NCBI RefSeq assembly: GCF_004959935.1
Contig: NZ_SMYN01000004.1
Span: forward strand, 124,001-188,000
Reading direction: 5' to 3'
DNA: 64,000 nucleotides
DNA from: Falsirhodobacter xinxiangensis
GTDB lineage: Bacteria; Pseudomonadota; Alphaproteobacteria; Rhodobacterales; Rhodobacteraceae
The translations under genes were made by a program, and so were the position numbers. Positions 27,281-37,224 of this stretch are shown here, piece after piece. The notes below the pieces were generated by a model. That model was given only the letters and a program-made list of their open reading frames with translations, ran no database searches and was not told the origin of the DNA. The first letter of the stretch is position 1. The number at the start of each line of letters is the position of its first letter.

Positions 27281-27447
27281 CAGGCCTGCGACAGGCGGCT
27301 GATTTCTTCCTTCAGACGAAGCTTCTGCTTCTTCATCTCTGCAATCGTCAGCGGGTCGGTGGAGGGCTGCCGCTGTGCGGCGACCACGTTGTCCGAGAGG
27401 GATTCGTGCTTGCGGCGCAGTTCCTGCAGGTGCGAAGCGATCGTCAT
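27280..27447 (-). CDS. DUF465 (YdcH-like) family small protein
   Basis: A 55-residue protein, MTIASHLQELRRKHESL to the end KEEISRLSQA, entirely helical and charged, matching the YdcH/DUF465 family with a coiled-coil pair of helices. The start ATG at 27447 follows AGAAGGAG. The function of the family is unknown; the many Lys and Glu residues suggest a dimeric soluble helix bundle. It lies 3' of the methyltransferase on the same strand. Confidence 0.88.
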   Translation of the reverse strand: MTIASHLQELRRKHESLSDNVVAAQRQPSTDPLTIAEMKKQKLRLKEEISRLSQA

Positions 27448-27502
27448 TCCATTCTCCTTCTGATTGCGTGTAAAAGAATTACGACACAGCTTTCGAGTCG
27501 TG

Positions 27503-28291
27503 TCACCTGTCTCTTTGACCACTTGGCGGCGAGATGCTGATGCAGCGCCCCAATGGCTGCGGAAAGCCGCAGCCCTGCCGGAGAATTGAGCGGGCCGGAT
27601 CTGTGAAATCGTCACCGTCCTGATTATGTGCCGCGCCCGCATGAAGGATGAATGGCGCTGCCAGCGTGAACGCCGCACGCCCGCCTTTGCGCGCCTGCAC
27701 GACGATCCGCTTTGCCGCCCGCCCCTCGCGGGCTGCCAGAGGCAGGACCGTGACCGAGCCGAGCGTTCCCGGCATCCCGCGCATCGCATCCGGCAAACGG
27801 TCCGCGCCCAGAATCAGCGTCGCCCAGCCGCCGGGCCGCAGCCGCCGCGCCATCGCCGCCAGCCAATCGGCCAGCGGCAGCCCTTCGCGCAAGGCCAGAT
27901 CGCGCCCTGCATCCGCCGAAGCGGTGCCGCCCGCGTAATAGGGCGGGTTGGCCATGACATGATCGAACGCCCCGCGGATCGGCATCGCGGCGACATCCCC
28001 CTCGACGACCTGCATGTCGATCCCGTTGCGCGCCGCATTCTCGCGCGCCAGCGCGGCATAGGGGGTCTGGATCTCCAGCCCCGTCAGCCCGACGGCAACC
28101 CTGCGGCCAAGGCACAGGCTTGCCACCCCCGCGCCGCAGCCCAGCTCCAGCACCGTCTGCCCCGGCAGCGCAGGCACGGCGGCGGCCATCAGCACCGGAT
28201 CGGTGGCCGCACGATACCCTTCGCGCGGTTGCAGCACCCGCAACCGCCCGCCAAGGAAGCCGTCCTCGGTCAGTTGCTCGGGGGCGAACAT
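27503..28291 (-). CDS. tRNA1(Val)-type adenine-N6 methyltransferase
   Basis: Predicted RNA methyltransferase of the TrmN6 (YfiC) family, which makes N6-methyladenosine at position 37 of tRNA1-Val in E. coli. The 262-residue protein starts MFAPEQLTEDGFLGGRL, with YRAATDPVLMAAA typical of the family, SAM motif LELGCGAGVASLCLG and the catalytic NPPY in HVMANPPYYAGG (about residue 125). Its 5' end overlaps DUF2007 by 22 nt. The target in this organism is not proved. The C-terminal 30 residues look poorly conserved. Confidence 0.82.
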   Translation of the reverse strand: MFAPEQLTEDGFLGGRLRVLQPREGYRAATDPVLMAAAVPALPGQTVLELGCGAGVASLCLGRRVAVGLTGLEIQTPYAALARENAARNGIDMQVVEGDVAAMPIRGAFDHVMANPPYYAGGTASADAGRDLALREGLPLADWLAAMARRLRPGGWATLILGADRLPDAMRGMPGTLGSVTVLPLAAREGRAAKRIVVQARKGGRAAFTLAAPFILHAGAAHNQDGDDFTDPARSILRQGCGFPQPLGRCISISPPSGQRDR

Positions 28292-28494
28292 GGGATGTCG
28301 TTGTCTTCCATGACCTTGCGCGCGATGAAATGGTCGGCATCCGCCACCATCAACCGGCGCGGGAATATGCCGATGCCGCCTTCGAGGATGCTCATGTGGA
28401 CGTCCATCGGAAAGCTGGTTATACCCTCGCCCTGAAGCAGCGCCTGGGCGAAAGCGATCACGGTTGGGTCGGTGGTGCGCAGAAGCTCCTTCAT
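28270..28494 (-). CDS. DUF2007 family protein
   Basis: A 74-residue protein of the DUF2007 type, described as putative signal transducing. It opens MKELLRTTDPTVIAFAQALLQGEGI and has the domain's FPMDVHMSILEGGIGIFPRRLMV core. It has no membrane helix. The gene is divergent from ispB and overlaps the tRNA methyltransferase start by 22 nt, so the two are probably translated together. Confidence 0.85.
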   Translation of the reverse strand: MKELLRTTDPTVIAFAQALLQGEGITSFPMDVHMSILEGGIGIFPRRLMVADADHFIARKVMEDNDIPCSPPSN

Positions 28495-28543
28495 CCAGAT
28501 TTGATAGGCGGCAGGCCACGGCTTGTCGAGAGATGGGGTTCAC

Positions 28544-29539
28544 GTGGACGAGCTTTCCCACAAACCGCACGACCGGCTGGCGAGCTGGCTGGCAGACGAC
28601 ATGAACGCGGTGAACGCGCTGATCCGCGATCGCATGGCCTCGCGCCATGCCCCGCGCATACCCGAGGTGACGGCACATCTGGTCGAGGCGGGCGGCAAAC
28701 GCCTGCGCCCGATGCTGACGCTGGCCGCGGCACGGATCTGCGGCTATGGCGGCCCCTTCCACATCCATCTGGCGGCGACGGTCGAATTCATCCACACCGC
28801 GACGCTGCTGCATGACGATGTGGTCGATGAAAGCCAGCGGCGGCGGGGGCGGCCCACCGCGAACCTGCTGTGGGACAACAAATCATCGGTGCTGGTCGGG
28901 GATTACCTGTTCGCGCGGTCCTTCCAGCTGATGGTCGAGCCGGGGCGTCTGGATATCCTGAACGTGCTGTGCAACGCCGCCGCGACCATTGCCGAGGGCG
29001 AGGTGCTGCAACTGACCGCCGCGCAGGATCTTGCGACGACCGAAGAAATTTATCTTCAGGTGGTGCGCGGCAAGACGGCGGCGCTGTTTTCCGCCGCGAC
29101 CGAGGTGGGCGGGATGATCGCCGGCGCTTCCGACGCGCAGGTGACGGGGTTGCGCGACTATGGCGACGCGCTGGGCATCGCGTTCCAGATCGTTGACGAT
29201 CTGCTGGATTACGGCGGATCGGCGGATGCGATCGGCAAGAACGTGGGCGACGATTTCCGCGAACGCAAGCTGACCCTGCCGGTCATCAAGGCGGTGGCGA
29301 AGGCTGATGCGGACGAACGCGCCTTCTGGACACGCACCATCGCCAAGGGCGACCAGCACGACGGCGATCTGGCGCAGGCGCAGGCGATCATGGCGCGGCA
29401 CGGCGCGATGGAGGCGGCACGGGCCGACGCGCTGGCATGGGCCGGGCGCGCCAAGGATGCGCTGTCGCCGCTGCCCGATCACGTGCTGCGCGATCTGCTG
29501 GGCGATCTGGCCGATTACGTCGTGGCGCGTATCCGCTAA
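28544..29539 (+). CDS. ispB: Polyprenyl (octa/decaprenyl) diphosphate synthase
   Basis: Trans-prenyltransferase making the side chain of ubiquinone. I take the GTG at 28544 ([13 protein letters not shown]), which matches the family N-terminus; a TTG at 28523 in frame is possible. The 331-residue protein has the first Asp-rich motif [10 protein letters not shown] (about residue 90), GGKRLRPML, and the second motif [12 protein letters not shown] (about 217), both with DDxxD. The residue in the position that sets chain length cannot be judged by eye, so length (8-10 units) is open. Confidence 0.92.
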   Translation: MDELSHKPHDRLASWLADDMNAVNALIRDRMASRHAPRIPEVTAHLVEAGGKRLRPMLTLAAARICGYGGPFHIHLAATVEFIHTATLLHDDVVDESQRRRGRPTANLLWDNKSSVLVGDYLFARSFQLMVEPGRLDILNVLCNAAATIAEGEVLQLTAAQDLATTEEIYLQVVRGKTAALFSAATEVGGMIAGASDAQVTGLRDYGDALGIAFQIVDDLLDYGGSADAIGKNVGDDFRERKLTLPVIKAVAKADADERAFWTRTIAKGDQHDGDLAQAQAIMARHGAMEAARADALAWAGRAKDALSPLPDHVLRDLLGDLADYVVARIR

Positions 29540-30336
29540 CCTTCCATCGGCGCGGCGGCGGTCCACCATTCCGCGGGCAGGGCTGCCGCCCCGGCGCGGG
29601 CCTCGGCCTCGGTCCCGAACAGGCCAAAGCAGGTTGCGCCCGATCCAGACATGCGGGCGAACAAACAGCCGGGCAGGGCGGTCAGCGCCGCCTTCACATC
29701 CGCGATGACCGGGGCGATGCGGATGGCCGCAGGTTCCATGTCGTTGCGGGTCGTATGAAGCCAGCGCGCCAAAGCGAGCGCATCTGCAAAGGCCGGAACC
29801 TCTGGCATCGGCGGGCCGAACCCATCCAGCGTGCGAAACACCTGCGGGGTCGAAACCGCCACGCGCGGATTGGCCAGCACCAGCCATGCGGGCGGCACCG
29901 CCACAGGCTCCAGCCCCTCGCCCACGCCGGTCATCCGCACGGCGCGGCCCAAGAGGCAAACCGGCACATCCGCGCCCAGACCCAGAACCGCCGCTGGATC
30001 GGGCAAGGGCCGGCCCATCCGTTCCAGCGCCCGAAGCGTCGCCGCCGCATCGGCAGAACCGCCACCGATCCCTGACGCCACAGGCAGCCGTTTTTCCAGA
30101 TGCAGCCGCGCACCGCCCATCAGCGCCGCCGCGCGGGTCACGAGGTTCTCGCCCACCAGCGCCTGCGCCTCGGGACCGTCCACGGTCAGCGACATCGCGC
30201 CGTCCTGCGCGGTGACGCTATCGCCCACCCCGGCAAACACGACCAGACTGTCCAGCAGGTGATAGCCGTCGGCCCGCCGCCCGGTGACGTGCAGCGTCAG
30301 GTTCACCTTCGCCCGCGCGAAGGCGTCAGTTGCCAT
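29536..30336 (-). CDS. ispE: 4-diphosphocytidyl-2-C-methyl-D-erythritol kinase
   Basis: Phosphorylates CDP-methylerythritol in the non-mevalonate isoprenoid pathway. The 266-residue GHMP kinase starts [26 protein letters not shown], with the ATP loop [17 protein letters not shown] (about residues 85-100) and C-terminal [12 protein letters not shown]. It is convergent with ispB (sharing CTAA at the stops) and its start overlaps the TPR gene end by 11 nt. The two isoprenoid genes are neighbours but on opposite strands. Confidence 0.95.
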   Translation of the reverse strand: MATDAFARAKVNLTLHVTGRRADGYHLLDSLVVFAGVGDSVTAQDGAMSLTVDGPEAQALVGENLVTRAAALMGGARLHLEKRLPVASGIGGGSADAAATLRALERMGRPLPDPAAVLGLGADVPVCLLGRAVRMTGVGEGLEPVAVPPAWLVLANPRVAVSTPQVFRTLDGFGPPMPEVPAFADALALARWLHTTRNDMEPAAIRIAPVIADVKAALTALPGCLFARMSGSGATCFGLFGTEAEARAGAAALPAEWWTAAAPMEG

Positions 30337-32032
30337 GAGCGTTCTGGGCCAGCTTGGTTGCGAAGGCGCCTTGGCCTTCTTCGGACAACACGCCGTCCAG
30401 CCCGATCTCCAGCTTGCGCTTGATGCGCGTCTCCAGCGCCTCGTCCGGTTCGAACGACAGGGCGCGGCGCCATTGGAAGCGGGCTTCGGTCTTGCGTCCC
30501 ACGGCCCAATAGACGTCGCCCAGATGGTCCGTCAGGATCGCATCCTCCGGCTCCAGCTCGGCCGCCTTTTCCATCGGGGCCACGGCTTCGTCGAAGCGGC
30601 CCAGCTTGAAGAAGGCCCATGCGAGGCTGTCCTGAATCGCACCGCTGTCCGGGCGGGCGGCGACGGCGCGTTCGATCATGTCCAGCGCCTCGGGCAGATT
30701 GCGCCCCTGTTCCACCAGCGAATAGCCCAGATAGTTCAGAACATGCGGCTGTTCCGGGTCCAGTGCCAACGCCTGCCGCAGGTCGGCCTCGGCCTCGTCC
30801 CACTGGTCCAGCTGTTCATGCGACATGCCGCGGCTGAAGAAGATCGGCCAGTGGCGGCGGTCCGGTGTGCCCAGAAGCGCCTCCACCTTGTCATAGGCGG
30901 TGATGGCTTCGGGATACCGTTCCTCGCGCCGCAACGCATCGCCAAGCGCAAGCTGGACGGACAGCGCGTCCTGATGGTCGGACGCAAGCACCTTCAACAC
31001 TTCGATCGCGTCCGCGCCGCGATCCTCGGCGAACATCGCCTCGGACCGGCCGACGACGGCGGCAACGTAAAGCGGATCGCTTTCGGGCACGGCGGCATAG
31101 GTTTCGATCGCCAGCGGGGTCTGCCCCTGCGCGGCCAGCAGGTCCGCGCTCATGACGATGGCTTCGGTGTGATCGGGGCGCAGCGCGGCGGCGGCGCGGG
31201 TATAGACGAGGGTATATCCATCCTCCGCCTCTCCGCTCAGCGCGGCGGCAAGGGTGTAGAACACCTCGGCAATCCCCTCGCGGGCATTGCGGGCGATGTC
31301 GTAGTCCAGCGCCTCGCCCGCAGCCAGCTTGGCCCGCAGCGGCGCGACGGTGGGATCGTCGGCGGTGAAGGCACCGTCCAGCACGGCCAGCGCATCCTCG
31401 GTCCGTTCAAGCTGGCTCAGGATCTCGGCATGGGCGATGACACCCCGGCGCAGAAGGGCGATGCCCTGGCCATCCTTGCCGGCAAGGATGGCATCCGCCC
31501 CCTCCATATCGCCGGCCGAAGCCAGGGCGAGCGCCTTGTGGTAAAGGCCGAACGCCTCAAGCCCCTCGGTCCCGGCGATGGCGTCGAAAGAGGCCAGCGC
31601 CTCGGTCACGCGCCCGTCGCCAAGCTGCGCCCAGGCCGTGACCAGCCGTTCCAGCAGCGCGCCGACCGCGTGCAGATCCTGCTGCGCGCCAAGAGCGGCG
31701 GCGTAATCGTCGGCCTTCAGCGATTCCACCAGCAAGGCCAGCGTCATCGACTGGCTTTTCAGCCCCGTCGCCTGAAGCGCGCGTGCGGCATGGGCGGCCT
31801 TTTCGAAATCGCCCAGCGCGATATTGGCGATGATGACGCCTTCCATCAGCGCCGGGTTCTGCCGGTCCGAGATCAGCGCCTTGGAAAACCACGCCGCGGC
31901 GGCGCGGTGGTCACGGTCGCTGCCAGCCACCCGCGCGGCAAGATAGGCACCGGAATCCTGCGCAAGAGCGCCCTGCGCCATCAAGGCAAGGATCAGGGCG
32001 AATGCGGGGCGGGCGAGGTTCGGTCTGCGCAT
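30326..32032 (-). CDS. Exported TPR-repeat protein
   Basis: A 568-residue protein with a signal peptide ([24 protein letters not shown]) and TPR repeats through nearly all its length, for example near 395-430 and the best ones at about 430-525, such as the [20 protein letters not shown] unit. It is likely a periplasmic or outer-membrane scaffold. The partner is unknown. It precedes ispE with overlap and is followed on the other side by etfQO, 105 nt away, so it probably has its own promoter. Confidence 0.85.
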   Translation of the reverse strand: MRRPNLARPAFALILALMAQGALAQDSGAYLAARVAGSDRDHRAAAAWFSKALISDRQNPALMEGVIIANIALGDFEKAAHAARALQATGLKSQSMTLALLVESLKADDYAAALGAQQDLHAVGALLERLVTAWAQLGDGRVTEALASFDAIAGTEGLEAFGLYHKALALASAGDMEGADAILAGKDGQGIALLRRGVIAHAEILSQLERTEDALAVLDGAFTADDPTVAPLRAKLAAGEALDYDIARNAREGIAEVFYTLAAALSGEAEDGYTLVYTRAAAALRPDHTEAIVMSADLLAAQGQTPLAIETYAAVPESDPLYVAAVVGRSEAMFAEDRGADAIEVLKVLASDHQDALSVQLALGDALRREERYPEAITAYDKVEALLGTPDRRHWPIFFSRGMSHEQLDQWDEAEADLRQALALDPEQPHVLNYLGYSLVEQGRNLPEALDMIERAVAARPDSGAIQDSLAWAFFKLGRFDEAVAPMEKAAELEPEDAILTDHLGDVYWAVGRKTEARFQWRRALSFEPDEALETRIKRKLEIGLDGVLSEEGQGAFATKLAQNAHGN

Positions 32033-32137
32033 GACTACTCCGGCGGCGTTCCGGCGAGGATAGGGGCGGGCAGGGGCAGAGGCAAACGCTTCACGCCCCG
32101 CTTGCCCGAAATCGCGGAATTATGCCGCGGAAGTGAT

Positions 32138-33766
32138 CTACATGTTCGGATAATTCGGCCCATCGCCGCCTTGGGGCGTTGTCCATGTGATGTTTTGCGG
32201 CGGGTCCTTGATGTCGCAGGTCTTGCAGTGGACGCAGTTCTGGAAGTTGATGACGAAGCGGTTCTCGACGACCTCATACACCCCCGCCGGGCAGTAGCGT
32301 TGCGCGGGTTCGGCAAAGGTCGGCAGGGTATAGGCGATGGGGATGGACGGGTCCGTCAGCTTCAGGTGCGCGGGCTGGGATTCCTCGTGGTTGGTGAAGG
32401 AAAACGCCACGTTGGTCAGCCGGTCGAAGGACAGTTTGCCGTCGGGTTTGGGATAGTCGATGGGGGCGAAGTCGGCGGCCTTGCCGGTCGCCTGCGCATC
32501 GGTCTTGCCGTGTTTGACCGTGCCGAAGAATGACAGGCCGAACAGGCTGTTCGTCCACATGTCCAGCCCCCCGGCGGCCAGAGAGGCCATGAGGCCATAG
32601 CGCGACCAGATCGGTTTGACGTTGCGCACCGGCTTCAGGTCGGCGGCGATCGGACCCGTCCGCACGGCGGTCTCGTATGCGGTCAGCTCGTCGCCCTCGC
32701 GGCCCGCGCGCAGGGCCTCGACCACCGCCTCGGCGGCGGCCTTGCCCGACAGCATGGCGTTGTGGTTGCCCTTGATGCGCGGCAGGTTGACCATCCCGGC
32801 GCTGCAACCCAGCAGCGCCACGCCGGGTGCGACCAGTTTCGGCAACGACTGCCAGCCGCCCTCGGTGATCGCCCGCGCGCCATAGGCCACACGTTTGCCG
32901 CCCTTCAGCAGTTCGGCCACCATCGGGTGATGCTTGAACCGCTGAAACTCCTGATACGGATAGAGATAGGGGTTCTCATACCCCAGATGGACCACGAAGC
33001 CGATCAGAACCTGATTGTTTTCAGCGTGATAGATGAACGACCCGCCGCCCGCATTCTTGCCCAGGGGCCAGCCCATCGTGTGCGTCACGGTGCCAAGCCG
33101 GTGCTTTTCGGGATCGATCTCCCAGATCTCCTTCATCCCAAGGCCGAACTTCTGCGGCTCGTGACCAGCGCCGAGGTCGTATTTCCGGAACACCTGTTTC
33201 GACAGGCTGCCGCGCACGCCTTCGCCCAAGAGGACGTATTTCCCGTGCAACTCCATCCCCGGCTCGTAGTTCGGGCCGGGCGTTCCGTCCGCCTCCAGCC
33301 CGAACTCGCCCGCGACCACGCCCTTCACGCGGTCCCCGTCCATCACCAGCTGCGACGCAGCCATGCCCGGAAAGATCTCCACCCCCAAGGCTTCGGCCTG
33401 TTTCGCCAGCCAGCGGCAGACATTGCCCATGCTGACGATGTAATTGCCGTGATTGCTCATCAGCCCCGGCATCGGCCAGTTCGGAACCCGGATCTTTCCC
33501 GCCTCGCCCAGAAGGTAGAAGTTGTCCTCCGTCACCTCGACGCTGATCGGCGCGCCGCGCGTCCGCCAGTCGGGCAGCAGCGCGTCCAGCCCCACCGGGT
33601 CCAGAACCGCACCCGACAGGATATGCGCCCCGATCTCGGACCCCTTCTCCAGCACGACGACCGACAGATCCGCATCCAGCTGCTTCAGCCGGATCGCCGC
33701 CGACAAACCCGCAGGACCCCCGCCGACGATGACAACGTCATATTCCATCGATTCGCGTGTGGTCAT
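32138..33766 (-). CDS. Electron transfer flavoprotein-ubiquinone oxidoreductase
   Basis: Membrane-bound enzyme that passes electrons from ETF, hence from acyl-CoA and amino acid dehydrogenases, to ubiquinone. The 542-residue protein has the FAD site YDVVIVGGGPAGLSAAIRL at the N-terminus, a central quinone-binding region and the C-terminal 4Fe-4S cluster cysteines in CPAGVYEV and CVHCKTCDIKDP. The ATG at 33766 has GGGAG upstream; a second ATG at 33748 is possible. An acyl-CoA dehydrogenase that would feed it is at 38.3 kb. Confidence 0.95.
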   Translation of the reverse strand: MTTRESMEYDVVIVGGGPAGLSAAIRLKQLDADLSVVVLEKGSEIGAHILSGAVLDPVGLDALLPDWRTRGAPISVEVTEDNFYLLGEAGKIRVPNWPMPGLMSNHGNYIVSMGNVCRWLAKQAEALGVEIFPGMAASQLVMDGDRVKGVVAGEFGLEADGTPGPNYEPGMELHGKYVLLGEGVRGSLSKQVFRKYDLGAGHEPQKFGLGMKEIWEIDPEKHRLGTVTHTMGWPLGKNAGGGSFIYHAENNQVLIGFVVHLGYENPYLYPYQEFQRFKHHPMVAELLKGGKRVAYGARAITEGGWQSLPKLVAPGVALLGCSAGMVNLPRIKGNHNAMLSGKAAAEAVVEALRAGREGDELTAYETAVRTGPIAADLKPVRNVKPIWSRYGLMASLAAGGLDMWTNSLFGLSFFGTVKHGKTDAQATGKAADFAPIDYPKPDGKLSFDRLTNVAFSFTNHEESQPAHLKLTDPSIPIAYTLPTFAEPAQRYCPAGVYEVVENRFVINFQNCVHCKTCDIKDPPQNITWTTPQGGDGPNYPNM

Positions 33767-34021
33767 GCTATCGCTCCCGGCTGGGGTGCCTTACCCCTGG
33801 CTGATCTTGAAACAAGGTTTTGTGACGCAAGGGCCAGCCAAGGTCAATCTTGACCCGACAGCACTTTCCCGCCACCGACGCGCCGCGTTGCGACACGCTT
33901 CCGCCTGCTTCCGGCATTGTGCTTGCATTCGGCGCGCCCATCGGGTCAGGTGATCAGGAAGACAGACCCAAGTCACGCGCCCATTTCGGGCCCGTGGCTT
34001 TGCTTTTACTGGTAAGGGCCG

Positions 34022-34492
34022 ATGGAAAAGATCCCGATGACGCGCGCGGGTTTTGCCGCGCTGGACGAAGAACTCAAGACCCTGAAATCGGTCGAGCGCC
34101 CCGCCGTGATCCGCGCGATTTCCGAAGCGCGCGAACATGGCGATCTGTCTGAAAACGCCGAATACCACGCCGCCCGCGAAAAGCAGAGCTTCATCGAAGG
34201 CCGCATCAAGGAGCTGGAAGCGATGCTCGGCATGGCCGACGTGATCGACCCGACGAAACTGTCGGGCGCGATCAAGTTCGGCGCGACCGTCACGCTGGTG
34301 GACGAGGATACCGAGGAGGAGCGCACCTATCAGATCGTGGGCGAGCCGGAGGCGGATCTGGAAAAGGGCCTTCTGAACATGCGCTCGCCGCTGGCCCGTG
34401 CGCTGATCGGCAAGGACGAAGGCGACACCGTCGAAGTGAAGACCCCCGGAGGCGACCGCAGCTACGAGGTGCTGACGGTCCGTTACGTCTGA
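34022..34492 (+). CDS. greA: Transcription elongation factor GreA
   Basis: Rescues backtracked RNA polymerase by stimulating cleavage of the transcript. The 156-residue protein has the N-terminal coiled-coil hairpin with acidic tip ([17 protein letters not shown] and the [20 protein letters not shown] block holding the catalytic acidic pair), and a C-terminal FKBP-like domain ending [11 protein letters not shown]. The 255-nt region upstream, shared with divergent etfQO, shows no gene or clear operator to me. The next gene begins in TGATG at its stop. Confidence 0.96.
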   Translation: MEKIPMTRAGFAALDEELKTLKSVERPAVIRAISEAREHGDLSENAEYHAAREKQSFIEGRIKELEAMLGMADVIDPTKLSGAIKFGATVTLVDEDTEEERTYQIVGEPEADLEKGLLNMRSPLARALIGKDEGDTVEVKTPGGDRSYEVLTVRYV

Positions 34493-35328
34493 TGAACGGT
34501 CCGGTGAAAACCCATCCCGACGAGCCCTTGGGTCAGATCGAGGTGGCTGGCGCCATCGCGGGCGCGCTTTGGTTCGGTGTCCTGCTGTTCTGGTGGCTGT
34601 CGCAGCCCGAGGGGCAGGGGCCGGGGCTTTTGATGACGGCGTTCCTGATGGTGCTGCCGCTGGCGATGATCGTGGGGCTGGTTTCCAGCCTGCGATCGGT
34701 CCGGCTGCTGCGGGCCGAGGCGGAACGGCTGCGGATGGCGCTGGACGTGCAGCGTCAGAATGCCCCGCCGCGCCCCTCTGCCGTGCGCGCACCGCCGCAG
34801 CCTGCGCCGCCGCCCGAAGAACAGACCGTCTTCGCGCTGGACGTGCCGGAGCCGTCGCAGTTGACCATCGCGGATTACATCGTCGCCATGAACTTCCCCG
34901 ATTCCGAGGATGATGCCGAAGGGATCAACGCGCTGAACCTCGCGCTGGCCGATCACGACACGGCCAAGGTCATCCGCGCCGCGCAGGATGTGCTGACGCT
35001 GCTGTCGCAGGACGGGGTGTTCATGGATGATCTGGCGTCCGAACCGGCCCCGGCCGAAGCATGGCGGCGGTTCGGCGCGGGCGAGCGTGGGCCGTCGGTT
35101 GCCCAGCTTGGCGGCGTCACGGACCGCAATGTGCTGAACATCGTCGGCCAGCGGATGCGCGATGATCAGATTTTCCGCGATGCCGCACATCACTTCCTGC
35201 GCGCCTTCGACCGCAGCGTGTCGGGCTTCATCCGCGCGGCGACGGATACCGAACTGGAATGGTTCGGCCAGACGCGGACCTCCCGCGCCTTCATGCTGCT
35301 GGGCCGCGCGACAGGCACCTTCGACTAA
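34492..35328 (+). CDS. Membrane protein with coiled-coil, function unknown
   Basis: A 278-residue protein I do not recognise by name. It has two N-terminal membrane helices (about residues 19-37 and 47-68), then a helical segment rich in Arg and Leu (about 68-85), a Pro-rich linker (about 84-105), and a soluble helical C-terminal region of about 170 residues. Its start overlaps the greA stop by 1 nt (TGATG), suggesting coupled expression. The stop shares CTAA at 35325-35328 with the convergent GNAT gene. Confidence 0.75.
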   Translation: MNGPVKTHPDEPLGQIEVAGAIAGALWFGVLLFWWLSQPEGQGPGLLMTAFLMVLPLAMIVGLVSSLRSVRLLRAEAERLRMALDVQRQNAPPRPSAVRAPPQPAPPPEEQTVFALDVPEPSQLTIADYIVAMNFPDSEDDAEGINALNLALADHDTAKVIRAAQDVLTLLSQDGVFMDDLASEPAPAEAWRRFGAGERGPSVAQLGGVTDRNVLNIVGQRMRDDQIFRDAAHHFLRAFDRSVSGFIRAATDTELEWFGQTRTSRAFMLLGRATGTFD

Positions 35329-35900
35329 AGCCCGCGCACCATCGTGACCGTCGCGCCGAACCCGAACAGGGGCGCGGCGGCCCCAAGCCTGTCGCTTCCG
35401 ACGGCAACGAAGCCCAGCCGTTCATAGAGCGCCCGCGCGCGCAGGTTCGTGTCCACCACATCCAGCCGCACCGCGTCATATCCCCGTCTTGCGCCTTCGT
35501 GGCAGATGGCGGCGATCAGCGCGGTGCCGATGCCCTGTCCGCGCCACGGTGCGGCGACGCAAAGCCCGTCGATCAGAAAGCGTTCGTTGTCCACATCCGT
35601 GTGCAGCATCGACAATGCGATTCCGCGCCATGCCGCGCCGAAGAAGCCATAGGCGCGACGCAGCTCCAGTGCGGACCCTCCGACGAAGGCGCCTTGGGCG
35701 GTCTTGAACCCGGCAAGGCCAAGAAGCTGGCCGCCATCCGTCGCCGCGATGACATGATCGGTGCGGATCGCGCGGGCGACGAAGGCCCGGGCGCGCGGGG
35801 ACGGCCCCATCACGCGGTCCAGCTTCGGGCCGAACGCCTCCCAATAGAGCGCGGCGGCCTGATCGCGCATCGCGTCCGGCAGGCCGCGCTCGATCCTCAC
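35325..35900 (-). CDS. GNAT family N-acetyltransferase
   Basis: A 191-residue acetyltransferase with the GNAT acetyl-CoA motif A in FLIDGLCVAAPWRGQGIGTALI (Q/RxxGxG/A as RGQGIG near residue 128) and motif B in LDVVDTNLRARALYERLGF. The GTG start at 35900 overlaps the mobA stop as GTGA, and this gives a normal GNAT size. An open extension upstream within mobA has no relation to the family. Substrate unknown. Likely co-translated with mobA. Confidence 0.85.
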   Translation of the reverse strand: MRIERGLPDAMRDQAAALYWEAFGPKLDRVMGPSPRARAFVARAIRTDHVIAATDGGQLLGLAGFKTAQGAFVGGSALELRRAYGFFGAAWRGIALSMLHTDVDNERFLIDGLCVAAPWRGQGIGTALIAAICHEGARRGYDAVRLDVVDTNLRARALYERLGFVAVGSDRLGAAAPLFGFGATVTMVRGL

Positions 35901-36454
35901 AGCAGCGCCTTGGCGGCAGCCAGATCCTCGGGGGTGTTCAGGTTCAGAAACTCGCGCCCATCGGGGAAATCGACTGGCGTCGCCCCGATGCTGGCAGCGA
36001 AGTCCCCGACCCGGCGCTGCCCCGAACCCAGCCATGCCTCCAGAGCGGAGAGCGCGGAAACCGGCCAAAGCGCACAGGTGGGGTGCAGACGCCCGCCCGC
36101 CCGCGCCAGCGCCGCGCCTGGCCAGTGCAGGCACAGCATCGGCACCAGATCCCCGGGCAGGAAAGGCACATCAACCGGCACGGTCACGACAGCATCCGCA
36201 CCCAGCCCCGCCGCCCAGCGCAGCCCCGCCAGAACCCCGGAAAGCGGCCCCTGCGGATCGTCGTCCGGCAGGACCGTGCCGCGGAACCGCGCCGGATCGC
36301 CATTGGCCGAGATCGCCAGCGCCCCCACCTGCGGCTCCAGCCTTGCGCGGACGCGGGCGACCATCGGCACGCCGCCAAGCGGCAACAGCGCCTTGTCCGC
36401 GCCGCCCATCCGCCGCCCTTCGCCCCCCGCAAGGATCACGCCGAAGATACGCAT
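35897..36454 (-). CDS. mobA: Molybdenum cofactor guanylyltransferase
   Basis: Adds GMP to molybdopterin to form the bis-MGD cofactor of DMSO-reductase family enzymes. The 185-residue protein has the nucleotidyltransferase start ILAGGEGRRMGGADKALLPLGG with the family GG-RMGG-DK motif, LPDDDPQGPLSGVLAGL and VTVPVDVPFLPGDLV. It is divergent from azlC by about 80 nt and co-translated with a GNAT gene. No molybdoenzyme gene is near. Confidence 0.93.
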   Translation of the reverse strand: MRIFGVILAGGEGRRMGGADKALLPLGGVPMVARVRARLEPQVGALAISANGDPARFRGTVLPDDDPQGPLSGVLAGLRWAAGLGADAVVTVPVDVPFLPGDLVPMLCLHWPGAALARAGGRLHPTCALWPVSALSALEAWLGSGQRRVGDFAASIGATPVDFPDGREFLNLNTPEDLAAAKALL

Positions 36455-36534
36455 TCCATCCGCCGCCGTTGCATCCGTCCCATGATCCGCCTATGCCCGT
36501 CGCAAGGCAATTCGTAAACCCCCGAGGTATCGTC

Positions 36535-37224
36535 ATGTCGGCCTTCCGGGACGGGCTCCGCGGCTCCATCCCCTTCGTCTTCGTGGTCTCTCCCTTTGGT
36601 CTGCTGTTCGGTGTCGTCGGGACCGAGGCGGGCCTGAACCTGCTGGAGGTGATGGGCTTTTCCGTGCTGGTCATCGCGGGCGCCTCGCAATTCGCGGCGC
36701 TTCAGCTTTATGCCGAAAATGCACCGACGCTGATCATCCTTGCCACGGCGCTGGCGGTGAACCTGCGTCTGGCGATGTATTCCGCCGCGCTGACCCCGCA
36801 TTTCGGCGCGGCGCCGATGTGGCAGCGGGCGCTGATCGCCTATGCGCTGGTCGATCAGAACTTCGCCGGCAGCATGTCCGAGTTCGAGCGGAGGGAGATG
36901 ACGACCGCGCAGAAGGTCGCCTATTTCGCGGGGGCTTCGACGACGATCATGCCCGCGTGGTATCTGGCGACGCTGATCGGCGCGGTCGCGGGCAGTGCGA
37001 TCCCCCCATGGATGGCGCTGGATTTCGCGCTGCCCATCACCTTCCTTGCGATGATCGGGCCCATGCTGCGGACCTTGCCGCATGTGGCGGCCTGCATCGT
37101 GTCGGTTGCAGCGTCGCTGTTCTTTGCGTTTCTGCCCTATGGCACGGGCGTTCTGGTCGCGGCTGCGCTGGCGATGGTGGTCGGCGCGCAGGTCGAGCTT
37201 TGGCAGAAAAGGCGCGCGGCATGA
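36535..37224 (+). CDS. azlC: Branched-chain amino acid exporter subunit AzlC
   Basis: Large subunit of an AzlCD-type exporter of branched-chain amino acids or analogues. The 229-residue protein starts at the ATG at 36535 (MSAFRDGLRGSIPFVFVV) with GAGG upstream. It has six to seven membrane spans, the FGLLFGVVG and GASQFAALQLYAENAP signatures of the family, and NLRLAMYSAAL. azlD overlaps its stop by 4 nt. The transport role is family knowledge; the substrate is inferred. Confidence 0.93.
   Translation: MSAFRDGLRGSIPFVFVVSPFGLLFGVVGTEAGLNLLEVMGFSVLVIAGASQFAALQLYAENAPTLIILATALAVNLRLAMYSAALTPHFGAAPMWQRALIAYALVDQNFAGSMSEFERREMTTAQKVAYFAGASTTIMPAWYLATLIGAVAGSAIPPWMALDFALPITFLAMIGPMLRTLPHVAACIVSVAASLFFAFLPYGTGVLVAAALAMVVGAQVELWQKRRAA

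Noticed and set aside
27503-28813. Extended methyltransferase reading frame reaching into ispB
   Set aside because: Family N-terminus MFAPEQL begins at 28291; the upstream part overlaps DUF2007 and ispB.
30284-32533. 749-codon plus-strand frame opposite the TPR gene
   Set aside because: Mirror of the TPR repeats; no domain, no ribosome site.
33767-34021. Possible small gene or tRNA between etfQO and greA
   Set aside because: No cloverleaf, no start with ribosome site; most likely a shared promoter region.
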